Shown in pieces: positions 1-7,405 of a DNA stretch of 64,000 bases (positions are counted from its first letter, which is position 1; the number at the start of each line of letters is the position of its first letter). The stretch covers positions 1-64,000 of the forward strand of contig NZ_JAPENX010000003.1 of NCBI RefSeq assembly GCF_026341815.1, written 5' to 3'. The notes under the pieces were generated by a model that made no database searches, was not told where the DNA came from, and saw only the letters and a program-made list of their open reading frames with translations. Source of the DNA: Streptomyces sp. NBC_00572. Its GTDB lineage: Bacteria; Actinomycetota; Actinomycetes; Streptomycetales; Streptomycetaceae. A program made the translations under genes and the position numbers.

Positions 1-4
1 CTAA

Positions 5-26
5 TACTCCAGTGCGGTTTCGTGAT
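5..26 (+). repeat. left terminal inverted repeat of the IS
   Basis: The first 10 bases match the complement of 1826-1835 exactly, and about 7 of the next 12 positions also match. The end of the transposase reading frame lies directly inside it, as usual for a compact IS. Confidence 0.85.
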
Positions 27-1376
27 CTATCCGCTGGCTTCGTGGGCTGAGCGTCGTCGGTAATGGCTGTGGCGGGCTGTTGCCTGGTGGCGTCTGCGCC
101 AGTTCGACCAGTGCAGCAGTCTGGCTGGGGATACAACTGGTGGGTTGAAGACGGCGGTGAACAGGTGGCGGATCTCCGGAACGGTCAGCGAGATCGGGTT
201 GCTGCCCCGGGTGTGGTGATGTGGGTCGGCTGGCCGGTCGAGGGCTGCATCGGCGGCGACGGTGGCGAGGAAGGCCAGCGCGAGCATGGCGAGCGTGACG
301 TGCCGGTGCCATGAGGTCCAGTTCCTCACCTGGTAGTGGTCCAGGCCGACTTGGCCTTTGGCGGCCTGGAAGCACTCTTCGACGCTCCAGCGGCTGCCGG
401 CCACGCGGACGAGTTCGGCCAGCGGCGCTGCGGTGGGTGACCAGCACAGGTAGAAGGCGAGCTCCCTCGTGGTGGGGTTGCGGCGGATCAGCAGGTGGCG
501 GTGTTCGCCGGTGCCGATATGGATCCAGGCCCAGTCGTAATAGCGCAGGCCCTTCGCGCCGGTGCCGGCGCTTTGCCGGTGCCAGGCAGCCTCGGGCAGG
601 CGGTCGGCGACCGTGTCGGCGCGAATCGGTGTGCGGCCGGAGTTGATCCGCACCCGGATAGAGCAGGCGACGGCCAGAACGTAGCCGGTCCCGCGGGCCT
701 CCAGGGCGGCACGAAGCTGCGGGTCCTGTCCGTATGCCTCGTCGCCGGTCACCCACGGTGCTTCCACCCCGGCGTCCAGTGCAGCGGCGATCATCTCCCA
801 GGCCAGGCGGGGTTTGGTCGCGAACTGCACCTCGTCGGGTATCCCGGCCGCCTGGCGGCGCTCGGGATCGGTGCACCAGGAATGCTCAGGCAGGTAGAGC
901 CGGCGGTCGATCAGCGCCCGCCCCCGGCCGGTGGCGTAGGCGAGAAAGACACCGACCTGGCTGTTCTCAATGCGTCCGGCGGTGCCGGTGTACTGCCGCT
1001 GCACGCCCGCCGAGGCCCGGCCCTTCTTCAGGAAGCCGGTCTCGTCGACGATCAGCACGCCACCATCGCCGCCGAGGTGGTCGACGGCGTAAGCGCGGAC
1101 TTCGTCGCGGACGGAATCAGCGTCCCAGCGGGCGCTTCGCAGCAGACGCCGCATCGGTCCGGGACGTGCGTGACCAGCCTGTTCGGCCAGCCACCAGCAG
1201 TTCTTGCGCTCGACGCCGGACAGCAGCCCGAGCAGGTAAGCGCGGGCAGTCGCTCGCGGTTCCACCCGTCGGAACCGGCCCGCGATCCGGGCCATGGCCT
1301 GGTCGAACAATGCCCGCCACCGGATCGGGTCTACGCTCTGGCTCGCGGCCACCGCACGATCTTCAGGAGTCCACAC
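27..1376 (-). CDS. IS701-like DDE transposase
   Basis: 449-residue cut-and-paste transposase. The three catalytic acidic residues sit in recognisable contexts: Asp in LIVDETGFLKKG (about residue 110), Asp in WVTGDEAYGQD (about 213) and Glu in RWSVEECFQAAKGQVGLDHY (about 335). The DETGF-KKG and EECFQ-KGQVGLD signatures are typical of IS701-group enzymes of actinomycetes. The frame is uninterrupted, starts with GTG and fills most of the element. It should act on the inverted repeats at 5-26 and 1814-1835. Nothing indicates inactivation. Confidence 0.93.
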   Translation of the reverse strand: MWTPEDRAVAASQSVDPIRWRALFDQAMARIAGRFRRVEPRATARAYLLGLLSGVERKNCWWLAEQAGHARPGPMRRLLRSARWDADSVRDEVRAYAVDHLGGDGGVLIVDETGFLKKGRASAGVQRQYTGTAGRIENSQVGVFLAYATGRGRALIDRRLYLPEHSWCTDPERRQAAGIPDEVQFATKPRLAWEMIAAALDAGVEAPWVTGDEAYGQDPQLRAALEARGTGYVLAVACSIRVRINSGRTPIRADTVADRLPEAAWHRQSAGTGAKGLRYYDWAWIHIGTGEHRHLLIRRNPTTRELAFYLCWSPTAAPLAELVRVAGSRWSVEECFQAAKGQVGLDHYQVRNWTSWHRHVTLAMLALAFLATVAADAALDRPADPHHHTRGSNPISLTVPEIRHLFTAVFNPPVVSPARLLHWSNWRRRHQATARHSHYRRRSAHEASG

Positions 1377-1484
1377 AACCCCCGATGATCACGCGGTGGC
1401 TGCTCTCGCTCCGGGCCGGGTCCTGGGCAGTGCCGAACTCCTTGCTGCGGTCCGACGGCGGCCCCTGATCGACACAATGAGCAC

Positions 1485-1787
1485 ATGGACAGCGAACCTC
1501 TGCGGATCCCGCTTGATCAGCTTCGAACGGCCTTCGAGCTGGCACTGCAACACATCGAAGCGTCGGCCGGCAGCGCAGCGGCGCTCGAACACGATTACTT
1601 CTGGTCTGTTCCGGGCGACGAACTCTACGACGTCCCCAACGAACCGAAATCGATCACAATCGGGCAGCTCTCCGAGTCATGGCAGCACCTTGAGGACCTC
1701 CTCGCCGACCCGAACCGGGCCGTGGGCCACCACCTGGTCTGGCTCGCCGATGTCCTCCGCGCGATCGGACAGGACACCGCCCAATAG
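1485..1787 (+). CDS. hypothetical protein, passenger gene inside the IS
   Basis: 100-residue acidic soluble protein divergent from the transposase and wholly inside the element. It contains a LEHDYFWSVP segment and TIGQLSESWQ, followed by a leucine- and alanine-rich helical C-terminus. I recall similar small hypothetical proteins in many bacteria but know no function. The ATG at 1485 has no strong ribosome-binding site. Codon use is coding-like. Mobilisation with the IS is inferred from position only; an older chromosomal gene captured between IS ends is the main alternative. Confidence 0.6.
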   Translation: MDSEPLRIPLDQLRTAFELALQHIEASAGSAAALEHDYFWSVPGDELYDVPNEPKSITIGQLSESWQHLEDLLADPNRAVGHHLVWLADVLRAIGQDTAQ

Positions 1788-1813
1788 CCACCACACGTGC
1801 GACATGACGTGGA

Positions 1814-1835
1814 ACTACGAAGTCACACTGGAGTA
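1814..1835 (-). repeat. right terminal inverted repeat of the IS
   Basis: Partner of the repeat at 5-26. It is followed immediately by CTAA, the second copy of the target duplication. The passenger gene ends about 27 bases inside it. Confidence 0.85.
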
Positions 1836-1871
1836 CTAACCGCCAGGTACGTCGGGCAAGCGACTACTTGA

Positions 1872-2033
1872 TCGGAAATTGTCTACACGCCGAGCAAGGA
1901 GTGTGCTCGTGAGAAGTGGTGCGACCGTAGGGTCGAGGGCGATCTGCGGAGGTTCAAAGGCTTCATCGAAGAACGCGGGCAAGAAACCGGTGGGTGGCGC
2001 GGCCGCATCACCCCGGGCAGACCAAGACCATGA
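1872..2033 (+). pseudogene. C-terminal remnant of an SRPBCC (cyclase/dehydrase) gene
   Basis: This frame contains RRVEGDLRRFKGFIEERG followed by QETGGWRG, very close to the usual C-terminus of actinobacterial polyketide-cyclase/dehydrase SRPBCC proteins (VEGDL-RFK-FIE-RG-ETGAWRGE). A TGA stop lies directly upstream at 1869-1871 and no start is present, so only about 53 codons survive. The IS right end lies 36 bp away, so the 5' part may be beyond the left edge of the window or lost. The family call is from motif memory. Confidence 0.5.
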
Positions 2034-2135
2034 GCCCCACGGGCGGGGAAGCCAAGCGACCATCACGCATCGTCGCCCGCCTCAGTCGCGGGGTCCCATC
2101 AACTGGCATCCTAAATATGACCGGAAAGACACTCC

Positions 2136-2432
2136 CTAGAAGAGGCCCCCGCGCGCCCCTGCCCTGCGGCCGCGTTCATCGGGGGACGTCATGGGAGCGT
2201 CGCCGTAGGTGTAGGCGGTTCGGATGTGCCCGTCGCGGGCATGGACGATGACCTGTGCGGGGGTGTGCTCCTTGGCATGCCGACGTGCGGAGTCGATCGC
2301 GTCCCTCTGGGTCCGGTGCGGCTCGTGCATCAGCCGGCGGCCCTCCCTGCCCTCGACCTGCCACTTCACACCCGCAGCCGCCGCCCGCTCGCCGGACGGT
2401 GCGACGTGGTAGACGGTCCGTTTCGCTGCCAT
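2136..2432 (-). CDS. DUF2188 domain protein
   Basis: 98-residue small basic protein. It opens with RTVYHVAPSGE, then KWQVEG, then a helix in which DAIDSARRHAKEH precedes AQVIVHARDGHIRTAYTYG. This arrangement (Y-V-P, W-V, A...A, V-I-H--DG-I--E/AYTYG) is the DUF2188 fold, a short beta-alpha-beta protein of unknown role common in stress-related neighbourhoods. The ATG is preceded by GAGGAGAAGG, a strong ribosome-binding site. It lies downstream of the YbdK-like gene on the same strand. Confidence 0.8.
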   Translation of the reverse strand: MAAKRTVYHVAPSGERAAAAGVKWQVEGREGRRLMHEPHRTQRDAIDSARRHAKEHTPAQVIVHARDGHIRTAYTYGDAPMTSPDERGRRAGARGGLF

Positions 2433-2450
2433 GGCCCTTCTCCTCGCATT

Positions 2451-2549
2451 TCAAGCGGACTTCCGACGCCGGAGCGTCGCCGGCTTCCACGTAGCCGACT
2501 CCGTGGCCGGAGCCTTCTTCCCGCCCGCCTCCTTCGTCGGTCTCGGCAT
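2451..2549 (-). CDS. possible very small basic protein
   Basis: A 32-codon frame (MPRPTKEAGGKKAP...) whose ATG overlaps the stop of the YbdK-like gene (TGATG), so translation could be coupled. It ends 18 bases before the DUF2188 start. It is lysine- and arginine-rich with no domain. The only support is the overlap and position; it may be a chance frame or a remnant. Confidence 0.3.
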   Translation of the reverse strand: MPRPTKEAGGKKAPATESATWKPATLRRRKSA

Positions 2550-3670
2550 CAGGCTCGGGAGTCGCTCGTGATACGCGCGCAGTGGGTGACCACCGAGGTG
2601 AGACTGCCATGAGTGCGCAGGAGCTCGCGCTGGATGCGAGCCCCGTTGCCCCCTTCCAGCAGACCGGCGATGCCTCCGCGGACCCGTTCGTCGTCGCCGC
2701 ACTCGACCAGGACCTCTCGGACATGGGCGTACAGCGCCTGGACGACCTCCGCCGCCGGCGCCTTTCGCATGGTTCCGGGATGAAGGAGGGGGCCGTCCAG
2801 GCCCGATCGACCCGCCAGCCATGCCGCCAGCCGAAGCAGGTCCGTGCTGACGCGGGAGGGCGGATCCCCTCCGCGCCAGGACCTGGCGGCAGTCTCGACG
2901 AGGGCGCGGACCAAGGCGGCGAGGAGTACGGGCGTCGACGCTTCGAGGCACACGTCCGCCACTCTGACCTCCACAGTGGGGTAGGTGGCCGACAGCCGGG
3001 CGTCGAAGTAGATCATCCCCTCGTCACGCAGGACTCCGGTGTCGAGCATGGCACCGACCTGCTCGTGGTAGCGATCGGCGGAACCGAAGACGTCCATCGG
3101 GCCGGCCGAGGGCAGCCTGTTCCACACCCGGCTGCGATAGCTCGCGTACTTGCTGTCCTGCCCCTGCCAGAAAGGCGAGTTCGCGCTCATCGCGGTCAGA
3201 ACGGAGAGCCAGGGCTGGATCCTGTCCAGTACGGCGACACCTTCCTCGTCCGACTCGACCGATACATGGACGTGGCAGCCGCAGGTGAGTTGTTCCTGCG
3301 CGGTCAGGCCGAACTGTTCGCCCAGCCACGCGTATCGCTTGCCCGGTTTCAGCGAGGGCTGGGCGGGCAGCGGCGAGGTGGCGAGGGCTGCCACGAGGGC
3401 GCCCGCGGATGCGGCGTGCCGACCGGCCTCGGCGCGGCACCGGGTGACCTCATCCCCGAGTTCACCCATCTCCGTCACCGGTTTGGTGGCGAACTCCACT
3501 TGTTCCTTCTGCAGTTCCTTCTCGAGGGCGTGTCCTGGCGCGCCGTCACCTCGCGGCTGCCGACCTACGGACCGGTCCGCAGCCGCGAGGACAGCACCGG
3601 CCAGAGCGAGGGGCTCCCCACTGCAGGCATGCACGAGAAGCAGCTCTTCCTCCACACCCACGCTTCTCAT
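2549..3670 (-). CDS. YbdK-like carboxylate-amine ligase (GCS2 family)
   Basis: 373 residues, the usual length for YbdK-type enzymes (E. coli YbdK is 372). It starts SVGVEEELLLV, the GCS2 family N-terminal motif that supplies metal-binding glutamates. Other family motifs are KEQVEFATKPVTEMGEL, LTCGCHVHVSVESDEEGV with the metal-liganding HVHV, ANSPFWQGQDSKYASYRSRVW, and PTVEVRVADVC near the C-terminal third. The family forms amide bonds such as weak glutamate-cysteine ligase activity; the true substrate is unknown. Two small genes follow on the same strand. Confidence 0.88.
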   Translation of the reverse strand: MRSVGVEEELLLVHACSGEPLALAGAVLAAADRSVGRQPRGDGAPGHALEKELQKEQVEFATKPVTEMGELGDEVTRCRAEAGRHAASAGALVAALATSPLPAQPSLKPGKRYAWLGEQFGLTAQEQLTCGCHVHVSVESDEEGVAVLDRIQPWLSVLTAMSANSPFWQGQDSKYASYRSRVWNRLPSAGPMDVFGSADRYHEQVGAMLDTGVLRDEGMIYFDARLSATYPTVEVRVADVCLEASTPVLLAALVRALVETAARSWRGGDPPSRVSTDLLRLAAWLAGRSGLDGPLLHPGTMRKAPAAEVVQALYAHVREVLVECGDDERVRGGIAGLLEGGNGARIQRELLRTHGSLTSVVTHCARITSDSRA

Positions 3671-3822
3671 TCGGCCACCGCCGTTCGCCCCTTTCCATGA
3701 GCGGGAAGACCTGCCGTCTCACATGGGTGCCCCTGATGTGGTCGTGGGCGACAGCTCTTCACCGGCCCATCGTGCTCGACACCCACCGCGGCTCCTCGAC
3801 CGCGGCTCACACCGTCGGCGGG

Positions 3823-3996
3823 TCAGCCCTTGAAGACGTCCTTGATCTTCTCCTTGGCCTGGCGGGCGTTCCCCTTCGTCTTCTCGGCACGCCCCTCGGT
3901 GGTCATGCGTTCATTGCCCACCGCACGGCCCGCCGTCTCCTTGAGCTTGCCCTTGGCCTGCTCAGCCTTGGCCCGGCCCTTCTCCTTGCTCGACAC
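3823..3996 (-). CDS. CsbD family stress protein
   Basis: 57 residues: VSSKEKGRAKAEQAKGKLKE, then TAGRAVGNERMTTEGRAEKT, then KGNARQAKEKIKDVFKG. The repeated KGKLKE-AG and GNARQAKEKIKD pattern is diagnostic of CsbD, a small alpha-helical protein induced by general stress in many bacteria; its function is unknown. The GTG start at 3996 is chosen because GGGAG lies about 10 bases upstream. It is transcribed alone, towards the YbdK-like gene. Confidence 0.85.
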   Translation of the reverse strand: MSSKEKGRAKAEQAKGKLKETAGRAVGNERMTTEGRAEKTKGNARQAKEKIKDVFKG

Positions 3997-4233
3997 GAGC
4001 GATCACTCCCTGGAAAATAGTGGCAAAACCGTACATATACGTTCTGACCGGCATTCCGACCGGCAAACCTGGGGAAGCTCCCGACGCCTCCCGACGGGGG
4101 GAACGGACAGTAACCATGGCCGCCCCTCAGTACCCACCGGATGGTTCCGCTCCGTCGCACAGTCGGCACGGTCCTGTTCTCATCAGACGCAAGTAACGCG
4201 GCAGTCCTGGCAGCACAAGGAAGGGAAGGCCAC

Positions 4234-4434
4234 ATGCCTCGTGGATCGAGTCCGAAGCGGGAGCAACAGGACGATCCCTTGAGGGCGAGTCCCCGTCGAA
4301 GCGCGGAGGCCGGAGATCGGGAAGCGGCGCGGCGGGCCCCACGTGCGACCAACTGTACGAAGAGGCCAAGCGCCGCAACATCTGACCGATCGTCCATGAA
4401 CAAGTCCGAGCTGAAGAAGTCCCTCGGCCGCTGA
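4234..4434 (+). pseudogene. frame-scrambled plasmid-stabilisation-type small protein
   Basis: The frame starts MPRGSSPKRE and ends MNKSELKKSLGR, the N- and C-termini of a small conserved actinobacterial protein (about 105 residues, Rho-N-like C-terminal helix) often labelled plasmid stabilisation protein. Between them the conserved YDQLYEEAKRRNI segment survives only in another frame (TCDQLYEEAKRRNI at about 4339-4380), and the middle is shorter than expected. The reading frame happens to remain open (66 codons). A good ribosome-binding site (GGAAGGGA) precedes the ATG. Most likely a gene with internal deletion and compensating frameshifts. Confidence 0.65.
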
Positions 4435-4512
4435 CCGTTGCACCGGCCCGAGGACATCTCGCACGCGCGCAGTCCGGCCACTGCTGGGGGCGCCGAAACA
4501 CCCACTCACTGA

Positions 4513-5205
4513 TCACCCGGCTCTGGCCGACACGGCAGCGAGCGGGCTGTCAGCGAGATGAGCCAGCAGATCGGCGGGATCGCGGTACACGGCGGCGGCA
4601 CCGGCTTCTTCCAGGTCGGCCCGCGGGATTCCGCCGCAGAGCAGGCCCACGGCAGTCACACGAGCGCGGGTGGACGCCTTCATGTCCCACACGGTGTCGC
4701 CGACGAACACGGCCCGGTCGGGTGGCACCTGGGCCAGTCGGAGGGCGTGCCGGACGGGCTCCGGTGCGGGTTTGCCTTCCTCGACGTCATCGGACGTACT
4801 GGTTTCGGCGATGGCGTCGTCCGCGTCGATGGCTCGGCACAGGGCCGAGAGTTCGCTGTCCTTCGCCGACGTGACGAGGACGACCCGCCAGCCGCTGCCG
4901 GCGAGCGTGCGCATCAGGTCGGCGGCCGACGCCAGGGCAGGCAGGCGGTCGAAGAAGGTGGCGTACAGGGTGTGGTGCGCGGCGCTCAGTCGGTCGTCCT
5001 GCGCTGGGTCGCGGTCGTCTCCCAGGAGGTGATCGAGCAGGTCCTCGCCGGGCAGGCCGATCGCCCGGTGGACGGAGTGCATCGGTACCTGGTGCCCGGC
5101 TTGGCGCAGTGCCTCCCACCATGCCACCACGTGAAGGTAGTTGGTGTCGGCAAGGGTCCCGTCGACATCGAAAAGCGCGGCACGGTCCATGGTTTCCCTC
5201 TTCAC
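4513..5205 (-). CDS. HAD-family hydrolase, phosphoglycolate-phosphatase-like
   Basis: 230 residues. HAD motif I is ALFDVDGTLADT (nucleophile and acid/base Asp), with a helical cap containing the GLPGEDLLDHLLGDD stretch. Motif II is VVLVTSAKD, motif III lysine is in EEGKPAPEPV, and motif IV is AVFVGDTVWDMKA. The phosphomonoester substrate is not identifiable. The GTG at 5205 overlaps the stop of the upstream F420 gene (GTGA), but the ATG at 5190 has a better ribosome-binding site (AGAGGG) and is an equally good start. Co-transcribed with the upstream gene. Confidence 0.85.
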   Translation of the reverse strand: MKRETMDRAALFDVDGTLADTNYLHVVAWWEALRQAGHQVPMHSVHRAIGLPGEDLLDHLLGDDRDPAQDDRLSAAHHTLYATFFDRLPALASAADLMRTLAGSGWRVVLVTSAKDSELSALCRAIDADDAIAETSTSDDVEEGKPAPEPVRHALRLAQVPPDRAVFVGDTVWDMKASTRARVTAVGLLCGGIPRADLEEAGAAAVYRDPADLLAHLADSPLAAVSARAG

Positions 5206-6176
5206 AGTTCCCGCAGAGCAGGGAGCAGCTCCGCCTGTGCCCAGCGGAGGAAGGGCTCCTGCTGGTCGCCGCCGACTTGGGCGAGGGCGATCTCGGTGAA
5301 CCCCGCGTCGCGGAACGGACGTACCGCTTCGACGAACGTGTGGACGTCTGCCCCGCAGGGAATGACGTCCGCTACGTCCTGGGGACGTATGTGCGTGCCG
5401 GCCTGTTCGAAGCCGGCGGGCCCGGGGAGTTCCGCGTTCACCTGCCAGCCACCAAGGGACCAGCGGAACTGGTCGTGTGCCCGTGCGATCGCCGCGTCGC
5501 GGTCGGTGTCGTAGCAGACGGGCAGCTGGCCGATGCGCGGCCCGCCTGCCCCACCGTGCGTGTCGAACGCTTCCAACAGCTCCCGGCGGGGCTCCGTGGC
5601 GATCACCAGGTCCCCGTACCGGCCGGCGATTTCGCAGGAGCGTTCCCCGGACACCGCGATGCCGATCGCAGGGGGGTCCTCGGGGAGATCCCAGAGTTTG
5701 GCGTTGTCGACGTCAAAGTGAGGGCCGCGGTGGCTGACCGTGTCCCCCGCCAGCAAGGAACGGATGATGCCGACGGCCTCTTCGAGCATCTCCAGACGCA
5801 CCGGGGCCGCGGGCCAGCCGGCGCCGATGATGTGTTCGTTGAGGTTCTCGCCCGAGCCGAGGCCGAGCCGAAAACGGCCCCCGGACAGCATCTGCATGGT
5901 CGCGGCCTTCTGGGCGATCACTGCCGGGTGGTACCGGAAGGTGGGGCAGGTCACGAAGGTCATGAGCGGTAGCGAGGACGTGGCCTGCGCGGCCGCGCCG
6001 AGAACACTCCATGCGTACGGTGCATGCCCTTGCGACTCCAGCCAGGGAAAGCTGTGGTCGGACATGACGGAGAAGTCGAAGCCAGCCTTCTCCGCGCCTA
6101 TCGCGTGGGCGACCAGTTCGCGGGGCCCGGCCTGTTCGGTCATCATCGTGTAACCGAAGTGCGCCATAGACACCAT
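5202..6176 (-). CDS. LLM-class F420-dependent oxidoreductase
   Basis: 324-residue luciferase-like monooxygenase-fold enzyme of the coenzyme F420 group. Visible landmarks are FGYTMMTEQAGPRELV, the SDHSFPWLESQGHAPYAW substrate/cofactor segment, FVTCPTFRYHPAVIAQKAAT, and GGRFRLGLGSGENLNEHI, the classic GSGE(N)LNEH signature of F420-dependent glucose-6-phosphate-dehydrogenase-like proteins. It probably transfers hydride between F420 and an unknown organic substrate. A GGGGGAAAAG stretch precedes the ATG. Forms a two-gene unit with the HAD hydrolase. Confidence 0.9.
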   Translation of the reverse strand: MVSMAHFGYTMMTEQAGPRELVAHAIGAEKAGFDFSVMSDHSFPWLESQGHAPYAWSVLGAAAQATSSLPLMTFVTCPTFRYHPAVIAQKAATMQMLSGGRFRLGLGSGENLNEHIIGAGWPAAPVRLEMLEEAVGIIRSLLAGDTVSHRGPHFDVDNAKLWDLPEDPPAIGIAVSGERSCEIAGRYGDLVIATEPRRELLEAFDTHGGAGGPRIGQLPVCYDTDRDAAIARAHDQFRWSLGGWQVNAELPGPAGFEQAGTHIRPQDVADVIPCGADVHTFVEAVRPFRDAGFTEIALAQVGGDQQEPFLRWAQAELLPALREL

Positions 6177-6453
6177 TTTGTTACTTTTCCCCCGGTCTCA
6201 CGAGTCGACAGCGGCGCCAAGTCACCGACAACCTCTTCCTCTCGCGCACTCCGCAGCCCGCCGCCCCGCGGCCGAGTAGCCCGGATGCGTCGAGCGGCGG
6301 ACGAGGCGGCCCGGCGCCACAATGGAGCGTGTTCCGACTGGAAGGAGCCCCTCCCGCATCACACGGCGGGCCAGGAATGGGGTCGAGATCCCGGACCTGC
6401 GTTCCCTCGCCGACGACGGGATCCTCTCCGCGAACTCAGAGATCCGGAGGTTC

Positions 6454-7143
6454 ATGGTGCCCAGTACGGCTCCGGCCTTCGACCCGCTTCCCAGGCGGCT
6501 GATCGCCCTGCCCGGCGTGTACCGCCCGCAGGCCGACACCTGGCTCCTCGCGGAAGCCCTCTCCCATGAACCCATGGGCGCGGACAGCGACATCCTGGAC
6601 ATCGGCACCGGAACAGGTGCTCTCGCCCTGTCCGCGGCACGTACCGGGGCCCGGGTCGAGGCCGTCGACGTCTCGTGGCCCGCGGTCATCACGGCCGGCC
6701 TGAACGCCTTCCGGCAGCGACTGCCACTGAGAGTGATGCACGGTGATTTCGAGACCCGAGCCCAGGGCCGGTGCTTCGACGTCGTCCTCACAAACCCGCC
6801 TTACGTGCCCTCGGCCCGAGCGCGCCCGCCGTCGCACGGGGCCGCCCGCGCCTGGGACGCCGGCCCCGACGGGCGGGTGGTCATCGACCGCGTCTGCGCG
6901 TGCGCGCCGGCCTTGCTGCGCCCCGGCGGGGTCCTGCTGATGGTGCACTCCGGGATGTGCGGTCCACCGGCCACTCTTGCCCGTCTGGAAGCGGGCGGGC
7001 TGTCCGCCGGGGTGACCGCACGGACCTCCGTCCCATGGGGGCCGGTACTGCGTGCGCGGCGGACCTGGCTGCGGAGGCAGGGCCTGGCGTGCGATGGCAA
7101 CGAGCGCGAGGAGCTGGTGATCATCCGTGCCGAGCACCCCTGA
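6454..7143 (+). CDS. HemK2/PrmC-like class I methyltransferase
   Basis: 229 residues from the ATG at 6454, which has GGAGG three bases upstream; longer frames reach back to 6322 without good signals. SAM-binding motif I is ILDIGTGTGALAL, followed by VEAVDVSWPAV and the catalytic-pocket motif DVVLTNPPYVP. NPPY is typical of enzymes that methylate amide nitrogen, as in glutamine methylation of release factors, or exocyclic amines. The short N-terminus (GVYRPQADTWLLAEAL) resembles the HemK2/Mtq2 subgroup lacking the PrmC helical domain. It overlaps the CDGSH gene by 17 bases, so the two are probably coupled. Confidence 0.85.
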   Translation: MVPSTAPAFDPLPRRLIALPGVYRPQADTWLLAEALSHEPMGADSDILDIGTGTGALALSAARTGARVEAVDVSWPAVITAGLNAFRQRLPLRVMHGDFETRAQGRCFDVVLTNPPYVPSARARPPSHGAARAWDAGPDGRVVIDRVCACAPALLRPGGVLLMVHSGMCGPPATLARLEAGGLSAGVTARTSVPWGPVLRARRTWLRRQGLACDGNEREELVIIRAEHP

Positions 7144-7405
7144 CGGCGTGACGCAGGCGGCCACCTCTACGACGGTCCGGCCCCCACCCGGACCCGCACG
7201 CCGGGTGGCCATCGACCCGCAGGGCCCGATCCTGGTCGAGGGCCCGGTGGAATTCGTGCTGGACGACGGGACCCTCGCCCGATCCGATCGGTTCATGGTC
7301 GCGCTGTGCACGTGTCGCCGCAGCCGCGCGTATCCCTGGTGCGACACCAGCCACCGCCGCCGGGAACGAGCTGTAGCACCCTCCGAGGGCAGGAGCCTCA
7401 CATGA
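7127..7405 (+). CDS. CDGSH-type iron-sulfur protein
   Basis: 92 residues. The C-terminal half has the CDGSH zinc-finger-like pattern ALCTCRRSRAYPWCDTSHRR, providing three cysteines and one histidine to coordinate a redox-active 2Fe-2S cluster. The preceding GPILVEGPVEFV--DG segment is the usual beta strand. The GTG start at 7127 lies inside the end of the methyltransferase gene, and the stop overlaps the next start (ATGA at 7402-7405). It may pass electrons to the diiron-oxidase-like neighbour. Confidence 0.88.
   Translation: MPSTPDGVTQAATSTTVRPPPGPARRVAIDPQGPILVEGPVEFVLDDGTLARSDRFMVALCTCRRSRAYPWCDTSHRRRERAVAPSEGRSLT

Larger units (their letters stand above)
5..1835. mobile_element. IS701-like insertion sequence with passenger gene
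   Basis: A complete element is bounded by a perfect 10-bp terminal inverted repeat (TACTCCAGTG at 5-14, its complement at 1826-1835). The repeat continues imperfectly for about 12 more bases on each side. Both ends are flanked by CTAA (1-4 and 1836-1839), a 4-bp target duplication fitting the YTAR preference of the IS701 family. Inside are a leftward transposase and a rightward 100-codon passenger gene. The intact ends, intact transposase and identical target duplications suggest a recent and possibly still mobile insertion. Confidence 0.88.

Noticed and set aside
1836..2066. Leftward 76-codon frame right of the IS
   Set aside because: Composition is not coding-like, and the opposite strand carries the SRPBCC remnant.
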